NCBI GenBank assembly: GCA_030715135.1
Contig: JAUYVH010000001.1
Span: 372,001 to 436,000, forward strand
Origin: Keguizhuia sedimenti
GTDB taxonomy: Bacteria; Pseudomonadota; Gammaproteobacteria; Burkholderiales; Burkholderiaceae_D
DNA: 64,000 nt
Direction: 5' to 3'
The notes under the pieces were generated by a model. The model did no database searches and was not told the origin of the DNA. It saw only the letters and a program-made list of their open reading frames with translations. The position numbers were made by a program, and so were the translations under genes. Of this stretch, positions 36,184 to 45,642 are shown piece after piece; position 1 is the stretch's first letter, and each line of letters starts with the position of its first letter.

Positions 36184-38835
36184 CTATTGGCAGTCCGGCA
36201 TCAGAAAGGCCTGCAGTTCAGCGAGTGGCAGCGGTTTGCTGTAGTAATAACCTTGAATCGCGTCGCACGAACGCGCACGCAGGAATTCCACCTGTTCGGG
36301 GCTGCTGACGCCCTCGGCGATCACCGTCATGCCCAGGCTGTGGCCCAGGGAAATGATGGCTTGCGCAATTGCCGCATCGTTCGAATTGTGCGCGACATCC
36401 TGGATAAAGGATTTATCGATCTTGACCTGGCCCATCGGAAAGCGCTGCAGATAACTCAGGCTTGAATACCCGGTGCCAAAATCATCGGCCGCAAATTTCA
36501 CGCCGAACTCGTTCAAGCGCAGGAAGATGCCGTGCGCTTCTTCCGGACGGCTCATGATGGCGGTTTCGGTCAGCTCCAGCTTGAGAAACGTGGGCAACAG
36601 CCGGGCCGCATGCAATGCCGCCTCCACCGCAGCGATGAGGCTGGAAGGGGTAAGCTGCCGCGCCGAGAGATTGACCGAGACCGGCAGCTTGGGCACGCCT
36701 GCCTGTTGCAAAGACTTGTTGTCCTTGCATGCCTGAGCGATCACCCATGCGCCGATCGGGATGATCAGACCAGTCTCCTCGGCAATCGATATGAAGCGAT
36801 CGGGCGCCACTAGGCCTTCCTCCGAAGAATTCCAGCGCAGCAATGCTTCTATGCCGATGACGGCGCCGCTGCGCAGATCCATTTGCGGCTGATAATGCAA
36901 CAGGAACTCGCCGTGTTCGAGAGCATTGCGCAATCTCGACTCGATGCTGTACCGATGCTGCACGCTCTCGTTCATGACAGGCGCATAAAATTTGCACTGA
37001 TTGCGTCCCTCGGCCTTGGCCCGGTACATGGCCGTATCGGCATGCTTCAACAGCGTATCGCGGTCGGCGCCGTCTTTCGGATACATGCTGAGGCCGATAC
37101 TGCATGTCATGAAGATCCGGTTGCCGCAAATGGACAGCGGCTGCGACAATCCGTGAATCATCCGGTTGATCAATGCTTCCAGCAATCCCCGGTCGCCGCA
37201 GTCATTGATCACGAATACGAATTCATCGCCGCCATAACGCGCAACCGTGTCTTCTTCTCGCACATAGGATTTCAGGCGCTCCGCAACGGCAATCAGCAAC
37301 TGGTCGCCGATATCATGCCCAAGCGTGTCGTTGACGAACTTGAAGTTGTCGAGATCAAGAAAACCGATTGCGCAGCTGGCCTGGTAGCGGTCGGCGAAGG
37401 CCATCGACTGGTTTATCCGGTCATTGAGCAAGTTCCGGTTGGCGAGCTGGGTCAACTGGTCGTAATTCGCATGCCGCTCCAGTTGCTGCTTGTATTTATT
37501 GGCTTCGGTAATGTCATGCACGATAACCAGCCGCGCCGGTTCGCCATTGTCCATGAAAGTCGCCGCAGTAACATGGACATCGACCACGGTGCCGTCCATG
37601 CGCACATATTTTTCTTCCAGATCGGGCACCTGGGGTCGTCCGCTGTCCAGAAGGCGTATCCGTTCGCGGACCAGTTCATGGTAGTCCGGATGGACGAAAC
37701 GGAGAAAGGGCTGCGCACAAATTTCTTCGAGTCTCGCACCAAGCAAGGTCTGCGCCGCCTCGTTCGCAAAGACACAGTGATCTTTTTTCAACACGAAGAT
37801 TGCCTCGGGCGATACTTCGATCAATCGGCGATATCGTTCCTGTGCCTCGATCAGCGAAGTCTCGAATTGCTTGCGCTCAGTAATATCCATTCCCATGCCT
37901 GAGATGCAGTCCACTCCCTCTACCTTGATGCGGGTTCCGCTAAAAAGATGAGGAATGCATTTCCCCTGCTTGGTCAACAAGCATGCTTCAACGAACACAT
38001 TGCCGTTTTCGAACGCTTCTTCTATCTTTTCCTGAACAAGTTTTTTTTCTTTCTCGTCAGGGAAAAAATCAAGAGGGTGCGCATGCCGCATTTCTTCATC
38101 GCTATATCCGGTCACCGTCAGCAAATTGCGGTTCCAGCGCAGGAACCGGCCGTGCCGGTCGAATACATAAAATATGCCCGGCGAACTATTGATCAGCGCG
38201 TCGGCCACCTCTTTTTCCTGAATGCGCGAACGCATTTCTTCCATCAGCATGTTGGTGCGCTCGAAGACTTTGCGCTCGAGTTGGTCCCTGGCCTGCTTGA
38301 GTGCCCTCTCCGCCTTGTCGCGCGCTTCGATCATGCGTCCCAGCATGGTCATATTCCTGCGCAACTCGAACAGGCGCACCACATTCCGGCTTAATGCCCG
38401 CAGGGCATTTAACTGCGCATCATTCAGTTTTCTGGGCACGCGGTCGATCACGCTAAGCGTACCAATCGCGTAGCCTTCCGGCGTAACCAGGGGCGCACCG
38501 GCGTAAAAGCGGATATGCGGATCTGCAACCACCATTGGATTGCTCACGAAGGATGGGTGCTGTGCCGCATCCTCAACTACAAACAATTCTTTTTGCAGGA
38601 TGGTGTGGGCGCAGAATGCGATTTCCCTGGGAGTCTCGGTAATCTCTATACCGAAATGCGACTTGAACCACTGCCGCTTTTCATCGAGCAGGGTAATGAT
38701 GGCAATCGGTGTTTCACAGATTTGCGAGGCAAGAAGAGTAATGTCGTCAAAGCCAGATTCGGCCGGCGTATCCAGAATGTCGTATCGCAGCAAGGCTTCC
38801 ATGCGCGAATTTTCGTCTTGTGCGGGTGTAGCCAT
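36184..38835 (-). CDS. GAF-PAS-PAS-GGDEF-EAL cytoplasmic c-di-GMP protein
   Basis: From the ATG at 38835 the protein has 883 residues. It has a GAF domain (about 20-160), a short coiled coil (about 165-205), two PAS domains (about 205-325 and 330-445), GGDEF (about 450-615) and EAL (about 630-875). GGDEF is intact near 535-539 ('ARYGGDEFVFV'). EAL is intact near 663-665, with 'DDFGTGYSSLSYLQRFP' later. Both catalytic halves look competent. No membrane helix is present. A GTG 12 bases upstream is a possible alternative start, but GGTGA lies about nine bases before the ATG. Confidence 0.93.
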   Translation of the reverse strand: MATPAQDENSRMEALLRYDILDTPAESGFDDITLLASQICETPIAIITLLDEKRQWFKSHFGIEITETPREIAFCAHTILQKELFVVEDAAQHPSFVSNPMVVADPHIRFYAGAPLVTPEGYAIGTLSVIDRVPRKLNDAQLNALRALSRNVVRLFELRRNMTMLGRMIEARDKAERALKQARDQLERKVFERTNMLMEEMRSRIQEKEVADALINSSPGIFYVFDRHGRFLRWNRNLLTVTGYSDEEMRHAHPLDFFPDEKEKKLVQEKIEEAFENGNVFVEACLLTKQGKCIPHLFSGTRIKVEGVDCISGMGMDITERKQFETSLIEAQERYRRLIEVSPEAIFVLKKDHCVFANEAAQTLLGARLEEICAQPFLRFVHPDYHELVRERIRLLDSGRPQVPDLEEKYVRMDGTVVDVHVTAATFMDNGEPARLVIVHDITEANKYKQQLERHANYDQLTQLANRNLLNDRINQSMAFADRYQASCAIGFLDLDNFKFVNDTLGHDIGDQLLIAVAERLKSYVREEDTVARYGGDEFVFVINDCGDRGLLEALINRMIHGLSQPLSICGNRIFMTCSIGLSMYPKDGADRDTLLKHADTAMYRAKAEGRNQCKFYAPVMNESVQHRYSIESRLRNALEHGEFLLHYQPQMDLRSGAVIGIEALLRWNSSEEGLVAPDRFISIAEETGLIIPIGAWVIAQACKDNKSLQQAGVPKLPVSVNLSARQLTPSSLIAAVEAALHAARLLPTFLKLELTETAIMSRPEEAHGIFLRLNEFGVKFAADDFGTGYSSLSYLQRFPMGQVKIDKSFIQDVAHNSNDAAIAQAIISLGHSLGMTVIAEGVSSPEQVEFLRARSCDAIQGYYYSKPLPLAELQAFLMPDCQ

Positions 38836-39272
38836 AACGCTTTTCACCGTTTCATTAATTTGCGCAACTTTTCCGGATTCCTTTATCGTCTTTTCTCCAT
38901 GTCAATTACAGAGCAGGCAGTTGTTCAGACCTGGACCGGCCAGACATTCCACGACAACAAAGCCGTTAGATGCAGGAAAAAGAGATTCGTTGCCATATCG
39001 GACGACTGCATGCAATTTTGCAAAGAAAAATGAAAAGACCGTCCTGTTTTATTCGGCCAAAGGCGTAAAGCGATGCAGGTGTAATGAGCTGCTGCACTGA
39101 TACGACCCCCGTCGCATTTATATGCCCTACCTGAGGGCGCGGCCGCGCAAAGTTTAAGCCGAATCAATTCTCAGCCATGCCGGAAACAGCTTGTTACGGT
39201 TCTTGCACTCCTTTATTACACAGCGGAATGCGCGCCCATTAGGATGAAGCCATGTCTTACTCAGGAGGAACC
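38836..39272. other. Intergenic region between divergent genes
   Basis: These 437 bases separate the GGDEF-EAL gene from the His-rich protein gene. Apart from the ribosome binding site AGGAGG before 39273, I recognise nothing in it. Confidence 0.45.
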
Positions 39273-39620
39273 ATGAAAGCCCTAAAACGCATTTTGATTT
39301 CAACCGCTCTGCTGGCTCTGCCCCTGTCCGCACTGGCCGACAACGATGGCCATGGCCGCAGGCATGGAAACGGGCATGGCCATCATCAAAAGCATTATCA
39401 AAAACATCATTACAAGCACCATGACCATCATGGACACCGTCCGCATTTCCGGCGCCATGAGCATCATGTCTACCACCATGACGGCTATCGTCACGATCGC
39501 CATGTTCGCCACGATCATCATGTCCGTCAGGAACGTGTATATGTGCCGGCCGTAGTTCACGCTCCGGTGGCTTATCCGCAAGGCGTGACGATACACGGCA
39601 ATGTCCATGTGCCGTTTTAA
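39273..39620 (+). CDS. Histidine-rich secreted protein, probable metal binder
   Basis: The 115-residue precursor has a clear Sec signal peptide (MKALKRILISTALLALPLSA, cleavage after Ala22). In the mature part 27 of 93 residues are histidine, mostly as HH, HxH and HHxHH clusters between residues 27 and 90. A non-His C-terminal piece follows ('YVPAVVHAPVAYPQG'). Excellent AGGAGG lies before the ATG at 39273; the ATG at 39252 is less likely. Such proteins bind or buffer nickel, zinc or copper in the periplasm. The metal is not predictable. It stands alone, ended by the terminator at 39647-39672. Confidence 0.75.
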   Translation: MKALKRILISTALLALPLSALADNDGHGRRHGNGHGHHQKHYQKHHYKHHDHHGHRPHFRRHEHHVYHHDGYRHDRHVRHDHHVRQERVYVPAVVHAPVAYPQGVTIHGNVHVPF

Positions 39621-39646
39621 TCCGGCATAGCGAAACTGCGCCAAAC

Positions 39647-39672
39647 AAAAAGCCCGCATCAGCGGGCTTTTT
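39647..39672. terminator. Rho-independent terminator, usable in both directions
   Basis: AAAAAGCCCGC and GCGGGCTTTTT form an 11-bp stem around a 4-base loop. It lies between the convergent His-rich and cold-shock genes and has U-tracts on both strands. Confidence 0.88.
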
Positions 39673-39687
39673 GCTTAATAGGCCAGT

Positions 39688-39891
39688 TTATTGAGGCTCG
39701 ATATTGGAAGCCTGCTTGCCTTTCGGGCCTTGCGTAATGTCGAAGCGGACTTTCTGGCCTTCTTGCAGGCTCTTGAACCCCTCGGACTTGATTGCAGAAA
39801 AATGCGCGAATAAATCCTCACCGCCACCATCCGGCGTAATGAAGCCGAATCCCTTCGCATCGTTGAACCATTTCACTGTGCCAGTTGCCAT
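39688..39891 (-). CDS. Cold shock domain protein (CspA family)
   Basis: The 67-residue single-domain protein has the RNA-binding motifs RNP1 'KGFGFITP' and RNP2 'DLFAHFSAI', and starts [12 protein letters not shown]. It is full length for CspA-type RNA chaperones, which unfold mRNA structure in the cytoplasm. Whether it is cold-induced or constitutive cannot be told from the sequence. Confidence 0.96.
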   Translation of the reverse strand: MATGTVKWFNDAKGFGFITPDGGGEDLFAHFSAIKSEGFKSLQEGQKVRFDITQGPKGKQASNIEPQ

Positions 39892-40343
39892 TGCTTCCTC
39901 TCATTACCTTGAAAAAACAGGAGCTGAATTGCTCTCTCCACCTCTGAAGGCAATCATATACTACAACTCCTGCCGATTCCTGCTTCCGGCGCGGGAATGT
40001 GTCGCTGCGCTCCAACGTTTCCCGGATTTCCGCTGCAATTCTGCTTATGGAAAAGGGCAGAAATCGCTGCCGTCACGGCGGCCGCAGGTTTTTCTGCCTT
40101 GCCAGGTGGGCAAGCGCTATTTTTTCATGACAGCCTAAAGGGCGGTGCTGCGGCTCCTTCCGGTGACGGTCGGCTCTGTCGCCCGGGAAGCTGAGTGAGG
40201 AACAGTAATACGGTAACGGTTTGCCATCACGCACCGGCCTGTCCAGACTAAAAATTTTCGACCATGCAAGGACGGCGGGTGCAAGCGGCCGTCGTACTGC
40301 TATAGAATGTTCCCCGCCTCACAACACTATCCAACCTTACCCG
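39892..40343. other. Intergenic region, csp promoter side and AI-2E leader
   Basis: This 452-base stretch lies between the divergent csp and AI-2E transporter genes. The frame of the transporter stays open upstream to 40221, but without homology. No RNA gene or repeat is recognised. Confidence 0.45.
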
Positions 40344-41414
40344 ATGTCCTATTTACCGATTTTTCTATTGCTTGCGTTGGCCGTCGCGCTTGTCTCACTG
40401 CTATGGCACTTTACGGGAGCGTTGGCATGGGCTGCATTGCTGGCCATCATCACCTGGCCGCTGCATCAAAGGCTTTTAAAACGCGGTTACAGCCGGCCAG
40501 CCTCGGCCGCCACCTTGCTGATTTCGCTTCTGGTGCTGTTTATCGGGCCATCGATCTTTGTATTCAATACCGTGGCGCGCGAACTTCGTACGCTCGAAGC
40601 CGCGCTTGAGAACTACAGCCGTACCGGCGTTCCCGTGCCTGAGTGGCTCACCCAATTACCTTTCGGCGCAGCATCTGCCGTCAAATGGTGGCAGGAACAT
40701 CTGGAGCAACCCGGCGCACTGGAAACCCTGATTCGCACCACGGTAGGCGAATTCATGCCGCAGCTTTCCTCGGCAGCGGGCGCCATTACCTCATTTGTCC
40801 TAGCCAATGCCTTGTTTCTTTTTCTGGCTCTGCTTACCTTGTGCATGGTGTACCTGGAAGGCGAAGCCGTGCAGCGTTATGTGCACAGCGCCGGTACGCG
40901 GATTCTGCAACGCTATTACCAACCCGTCTCCCGCCTGTTCGTTCTTTCGGTACGCGGCACCGCGCTGGGGCTTTGCTCGGTCGCGATATTGGAAGGCGTG
41001 GTGCTGGGTATTGCCTATGCGATTGCCGGTGCCCCGGCACCGGCGCTATTGGGCATCATCACCGGATACATGGCCTTGATTCCCGGCGGCGCACCGCTCT
41101 CGTTCACGTCGGTATCGCTGCTGCTGCTAGGCCAGGGACATCCGAGCGCCGCGCTTGGCCTGTTTTGCTGGGGCGCGTTTGAACTATTCCTGGTGGACAA
41201 GTTCGTCCGGCCCAAGCTGATTGGTCACCAGGTCAATCTGCCTTTCCTTGCGGTGCTGTTCGGCTTGCTGGGCGGCGTGTCGACCATGGGCGTACTTGGC
41301 CTGTTTATCGGGCCGTTTCTGATGGCAGTGCTTTTCTGGTGGCTTCGCGGTTGCGAGTTCGACGTTGAAGAGCAATTGGTTCATAACGATCCTGCTGCAA
41401 AAAAAATTGAATGA
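40344..41414 (+). CDS. AI-2E family transporter (membrane permease)
   Basis: The 356-residue protein belongs to the AI-2E exporter/PerM family (UPF0118). About seven to eight membrane segments are visible, from 'PIFLLLALAVALVSLLWHF' through 'LFGLLGGVSTMGVLGLFIGP'. The family's typical C-terminal 'LVDKFVRPKLIGHQVNLPFL' is present. I take the ATG at 40344 as start, because the upstream extension is unrelated. Despite the family name most members have unknown substrates, and some act in ion or pH homeostasis. Confidence 0.9.
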   Translation: MSYLPIFLLLALAVALVSLLWHFTGALAWAALLAIITWPLHQRLLKRGYSRPASAATLLISLLVLFIGPSIFVFNTVARELRTLEAALENYSRTGVPVPEWLTQLPFGAASAVKWWQEHLEQPGALETLIRTTVGEFMPQLSSAAGAITSFVLANALFLFLALLTLCMVYLEGEAVQRYVHSAGTRILQRYYQPVSRLFVLSVRGTALGLCSVAILEGVVLGIAYAIAGAPAPALLGIITGYMALIPGGAPLSFTSVSLLLLGQGHPSAALGLFCWGAFELFLVDKFVRPKLIGHQVNLPFLAVLFGLLGGVSTMGVLGLFIGPFLMAVLFWWLRGCEFDVEEQLVHNDPAAKKIE

Positions 41415-41547
41415 CTCCGCTATTCCTCCTGACCCGCACACGGAAGGAGCGGAATCTGCCTTTGCCCTCTCTGGATGCGCATGGCAAATAAAGTACAATA
41501 AGCAACTTTGCAAGCCATTCCGGACAAGCAGGAGCAATTAAGCATTC

Positions 41548-41916
41548 ATGTGCATCCATCATATTTTAGTTGTCGATGACGAACCGGTACTTGCCGATGC
41601 ATGCAAGCAATACTTCGAACACTTCGGATACAAAGTAACGGTTGCCTACGATGGCCAGACCGCACTTGACTTGTATGAGCGGCATTCGGTGGATGCGCTC
41701 ATTACCGACTTCCGCATGCCGCGCATGAATGGGCAGGAATTGTTAACCAGGATACGTCAACGCAAACCGACGCTCCCGGCGATCATGGTTTCCGGCTTTC
41801 CGGGCGATTTCCGCCAGTCGGAAGACGAGCGGACTAAAGTGTTCGCCAAACCCACCCGCCTGCATACCCTGGCGCAATGCATTAAAAACCTGCCCTGCGA
41901 TTCCGCAGTGAATTGA
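41548..41916 (+). CDS. Single-domain response regulator
   Basis: The 122-residue protein is a bare receiver domain with the acidic pair 'VVDDEP' (Asp10, Asp11), phosphoacceptor Asp54 in 'LITDFRMP', Ser82 in 'MVSGFP' and Lys101 in 'FAKP'. There is no output domain, so it works as a phosphate shuttle or allosteric effector (CheY/Spo0F style). No kinase gene is adjacent; the hybrid kinase at 2739-5522 is one possible partner only by absence of others. Confidence 0.92.
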   Translation: MCIHHILVVDDEPVLADACKQYFEHFGYKVTVAYDGQTALDLYERHSVDALITDFRMPRMNGQELLTRIRQRKPTLPAIMVSGFPGDFRQSEDERTKVFAKPTRLHTLAQCIKNLPCDSAVN

Positions 41917-42229
41917 GCGGCGATGTCAGACCGGCAGTTTATTTTGGAAACAAGCGCAATCCCTTAAAGACGCGGCCAAGCGCAAAATTCCACCCCTGAT
42001 TCGCATTCCCTCGCCCACACTTCAGAAACTTCAGCGCAAATCTTGTGCAGTGCAATGGCTTACCCGGACCTCGAACCATTCCTTATTAGAAATGATGTTC
42101 TTGCGGCATAAGGTAATTGCCAATGCAAATGCCAATTATTTTTTTACAAGATCAATTCAAGGAACTTCTCCGCTGCCGGCAGGGTCGGGTTTAGCTATAA
42201 TTTCCGCCTTCGCCTGATCGGATTCTTCC
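41917..42229. other. Intergenic region upstream of rlhA
   Basis: These 313 bases contain no recognisable gene. Near the right end TGCCAAT occurs twice, 12 bases apart (about 42118-42137), of unknown meaning. Confidence 0.4.
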
Positions 42230-44200
42230 ATGTCTTTGCTTGATCACCAGCTCGAACTGCTGTCCCCCGCCAAAACCGCCGAAATCGGGCGTGAAGCCAT
42301 CCTGCATGGAGCCGATGCCGTGTATATCGGGGGCCCCGCATTCGGTGCGCGGCACAATGCCAGCAATTCGCTGGAAGATATTTCGGCACTGGTGGAATTC
42401 GCGCATCGTTACCATGCACGCATTTTCGTGACGATGAATACCATCCTGCACGATGCCGAACTGGAAACCGCGCGCAAGCAGATCCGGCAGCTGTACGATG
42501 CCGGCGTCGATGCATTGATCGTGCAGGACATGGGCTTGCTCGAAATGGATCTGCCTCCGATCCAGCTGCATGCCAGCACGCAGTGCGACATTCGCACCGC
42601 GGACAAGGCGCGCTTTTTAGGCGCGGCGGGATTTTCCCAACTGGTGCTGGCGCGCGAACTGACGCTGGAACAAATCCGCACGATCCGCGAGACGGTCGAT
42701 ACGCCGCTGGAATATTTCGTGCACGGTGCATTGTGCGTGGCATTTTCCGGACAATGCTACATTTCCCATGCCGACACCGGCCGAAGCGCCAACCGCGGCG
42801 ACTGCTCGCAAGCCTGCCGCCTGCCGTACACGCTGACCGACGGCGAAGGCCGCGTGGTCGCCTATGAAAAGCATCTGCTGTCGATGAAGGACAACGACCA
42901 GAGCAGCAACCTGGAAGCCCTGATCGATGCCGGCATCCGCTCCTTCAAGATTGAAGGCCGCTACAAGGACATGGGCTATGTGAAGAACATCACCGGCCAC
43001 TATCGCATGCTGCTTGACCGGATCATGGAGCGCCGGCCGGAATACAAGAGGGCATCGAGCGGCCGTACGCGCCTGTTGTTCACGCCGGACGTGGACAAGA
43101 ATTTCAACCGCGGCCACACCGACTATTTTGCCCAGGGCCGCCAGCCGGATATCGGTGCGTTCGACTCACCCAAATATCTGGGCGTGGAACTGGGCACTGT
43201 CAGCTGCGTGGGAACCGACTTCTTTGAATTGATCACGACGGCTCCGATGGTCAACGGCGACGGGCTGAACTATATGCACAAGCGCGACACAGTCGGCATC
43301 CTGGCCAACAAAGTGGAGAAGCTTGGCGAAGACGATGACGGACAGCGCTGGCGCGTCTATCCCAATGAAGCGATAAGCAGCCTGACAGGACTCAAGCCGA
43401 GCAGCATTATCCACCGCAACCGCGATCATCATTGGGAAGCCGGGCTGAATAAAAAATCTTCCGAACGCAAGGTAATGCTGCATCTGAACCTGAGTGAGCA
43501 TGCGAACGGCCTGCGGCTGGCGATTGCCGATGAGGATGGCGTGACCAGCGTAACCGATGCGACTATGGAATTACAATCGGCTCAGAATTCCGCCCAGGCT
43601 GAAACGGCGTTGCGCACCAGCCTTGGCAAGCTGGGCAATACCATGTTCGAAGCGGAACAGGTTACGCTGTCACTGTCACAACCTTGGTTCGTGCCGTCGT
43701 CAGCCATTAATTCGTTGCGCCGCGATGCGATTGAAGCACATGAGCAAATGCGCCTGGCCGCATGGCAGCGCCCGATGCGCAAGCGTCCGACTGAACCACG
43801 CCTGCCCTACCCGGAAACGCAGTTGAGCTATCTGGCAAATGTCTACAATGAGAAAGCGCGCGCCTTCTACCACAAGCACGGCGTGCAGCTGATCGATGCA
43901 GCCTATGAAGCGCACGAGGAAGCGGGCGAAGTTTCTCTGATGATCACCAAGCACTGTCTGCGCTTTTCGTTCAACCTCTGCCCCAAGCAGGCCAAGGGCG
44001 TGCAAGGCGTACAAGGTCAGGTGAAAGCGGAACCGATGACGCTCGTGAGCGGCAATGAACGCTATACGCTGCGTTTCGATTGCAAGCCATGCGAAATGCA
44101 TGTGGTCGGCGCGATGAAGCCGAATATCCTCAATTCACCTCCGCCTTCAGCCATACCGTACAGCCCGCTGGTATTCCACCGCAAGCGCCCTGCCGCTTGA
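42230..44200 (+). CDS. rlhA: 23S rRNA hydroxylation protein RlhA (peptidase U32 family)
   Basis: The 656-residue protein matches the long U32 family member RlhA (YdcP), needed for hydroxylation of cytidine 2501 in 23S rRNA. The N-terminal domain has 'ELLSPAKTAEIGREAILHGA' and 'GGPAFGARHNASNSLEDI'. Likely iron-sulfur cysteines are in 'HGALCVAFSGQCYISHA' and 'NRGDCSQACRLPY'. The C-terminal domain ends with 'ITKHCLRFSFNLCPKQAKG' and 'CKPCEMHVVGAMK'. Length and both cysteine-rich segments fit RlhA rather than the shorter tRNA protein TrhP. Despite the family name it is not thought to be a peptidase. Confidence 0.92.
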   Translation: MSLLDHQLELLSPAKTAEIGREAILHGADAVYIGGPAFGARHNASNSLEDISALVEFAHRYHARIFVTMNTILHDAELETARKQIRQLYDAGVDALIVQDMGLLEMDLPPIQLHASTQCDIRTADKARFLGAAGFSQLVLARELTLEQIRTIRETVDTPLEYFVHGALCVAFSGQCYISHADTGRSANRGDCSQACRLPYTLTDGEGRVVAYEKHLLSMKDNDQSSNLEALIDAGIRSFKIEGRYKDMGYVKNITGHYRMLLDRIMERRPEYKRASSGRTRLLFTPDVDKNFNRGHTDYFAQGRQPDIGAFDSPKYLGVELGTVSCVGTDFFELITTAPMVNGDGLNYMHKRDTVGILANKVEKLGEDDDGQRWRVYPNEAISSLTGLKPSSIIHRNRDHHWEAGLNKKSSERKVMLHLNLSEHANGLRLAIADEDGVTSVTDATMELQSAQNSAQAETALRTSLGKLGNTMFEAEQVTLSLSQPWFVPSSAINSLRRDAIEAHEQMRLAAWQRPMRKRPTEPRLPYPETQLSYLANVYNEKARAFYHKHGVQLIDAAYEAHEEAGEVSLMITKHCLRFSFNLCPKQAKGVQGVQGQVKAEPMTLVSGNERYTLRFDCKPCEMHVVGAMKPNILNSPPPSAIPYSPLVFHRKRPAA

Positions 44201-44357
44201 GTCGGGCACGTGGCAGGCATGTGGCCATGGAGCAGTCTGCATTGCAGCCTCATGTCCGCTGACTGAAAGAATGGAGCATGGTCGGCATGAACGTGAGCCA
44301 AGCCTTTTCGGGTGCCCGATTCAGCTCGGTTAAGCCCACATCCTTCCATGCTTACAT

Positions 44358-44801
44358 TCACTTCACCGCCGATGCGCCCGTCTGCGCCGGCGGCGTGGGA
44401 TACAGGATCATTTGCGTGCAGCGGAACAGTGCGATGGTCTTGCCGGATTCCTGATGTGAAACGACTGCATCCCATACCTGCGTGGTCTTGCCAAGATGAG
44501 CCGGCCTGGCCGTACAGATAATCATGCCATCGCGCGCCGTGCCCAGATGATTTGATTTAAGTTCGATCGTGGTGAACCCTGATGCGCCGGGCGGCAGGTT
44601 TGCCATGCACCCATATCCGGAACAGGTATCGGCCAGCGTCACCACGGCGCCGGCATGAAGATAGCCGTTGGGCGCCATGATCGATTCCTGCACCTTGAGC
44701 TCGGCCTTAATTTCGGAAGCGCTTACATGCGTGAAAACAATGCCGAGATGCCCGGGAAGATTATGTGCTCCGAATGCGTTGAAGTAGTCCTTGTCAAGCA
44801 T
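44358..44801 (-). CDS. PaaI family (hotdog) thioesterase
   Basis: The 147-residue protein has the PaaI/YbdB hotdog pattern 'NGYLHAGAVVTLADTCSGYG', with the helix that carries the catalytic acid, and 'TIELKSNHLGTARDGMI'. It should hydrolyse acyl-CoA thioesters; substrate unknown. Full length for the family. It is convergent with rlhA and lies 86 bases downstream of the GNAT gene on the same strand. Confidence 0.9.
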   Translation of the reverse strand: MLDKDYFNAFGAHNLPGHLGIVFTHVSASEIKAELKVQESIMAPNGYLHAGAVVTLADTCSGYGCMANLPPGASGFTTIELKSNHLGTARDGMIICTARPAHLGKTTQVWDAVVSHQESGKTIALFRCTQMILYPTPPAQTGASAVK

Positions 44802-44887
44802 GTTTCACCTGTCCAGCCGCTGTAATGATTGTGTTATCCCGCCATGGCCGCTGCGCCATTGACGATGCCGCTCGCGGCATCCCGCCT

Positions 44888-45283
44888 TCAGCGCTTGCGG
44901 CCGATCATGAATCCGTTTTCCATTTTCTCGAATCCGAGCCGTGGATAATACGACATGGATGCCGCGGCAGCCTGGACGATAAGGCAGACCTCGTCCCCTA
45001 TTTCCTTGCGCAAAAGAGCGATCATTTCCCTGCCGATTCCCCGATGCTGATGATTCCTGTCGATCGCCAGATCCGAAAGGAAACAGCAATAGCTGAAGTC
45101 GGTCAGCGCCCGGCATACGCCGACCAGGCGATTTCCATCCCATGCGGAAATGATGAGATTGGCATTCTTCAACATGCGTCGAATGCGTTCGGGATCCCTG
45201 GTTGGCCGATTGATTCCCGAAGAATCAAAAACTCTGATGACGTCATCGGCTTCCAAGGGATGGTTAAGCTTGTAAGTGATCAT
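44888..45283 (-). CDS. GNAT family N-acetyltransferase
   Basis: The 131-residue protein (start MITYKLNHPLEADDVI at 45283) has a GNAT fold with 'LVGVCRALTDFSYCCFLSDL' and the acetyl-CoA pyrophosphate loop 'RNHQHRGIGREMI'. The final 'YYPRLGFEKMENGFMI' is typical. A longer upstream frame exists, but similarity to short GNAT enzymes begins at this Met. The acceptor is unknown. Confidence 0.85.
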   Translation of the reverse strand: MITYKLNHPLEADDVIRVFDSSGINRPTRDPERIRRMLKNANLIISAWDGNRLVGVCRALTDFSYCCFLSDLAIDRNHQHRGIGREMIALLRKEIGDEVCLIVQAAAASMSYYPRLGFEKMENGFMIGRKR

Positions 45284-45642
45284 GCAGCGCTTTCTTTCCA
45301 AGGATTTGTTCGGGGCGCAACACCATTCCGTGTCGGAAAGAGCGGAACGGAATGGCAACGCCATATGGCATTCTAGCTTCAGTTTTCGGATTTCAACATC
45401 TTGCATCCTTTTAAATTCGGAAAGTTTGCTGCAATAAGTCATTTCCGGATCGCCTCGCGGCACTCCATGCGCCGAATGTGTGTCTGCGCCACATCGCCCC
45501 GCTGGGCGAATCCGTTTTCATTGCAATGGAACGAAAAATCCCCATTCCGCTTGTATTGAGAATGCCTAATGCATGCCGGTGCAGATCAGGAACAGCTGCG
45601 TTCAGGAGAGAAGGGAGAATGGTCAAGCAATAGAGCGCCGGT
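45284..45642. other. Intergenic region
   Basis: These 359 bases lie between two leftward genes. Overlapping frames here have no motif and no ribosome binding site. Nothing recognised. Confidence 0.4.

Noticed and set aside
39300-39659. A Met/Val-rich 119-residue frame antisense to the His-rich gene
   Set aside because: Met/Val richness is the mirror of CAT/CAC histidine codons; the sense frame has ribosome binding site, signal peptide and terminator.
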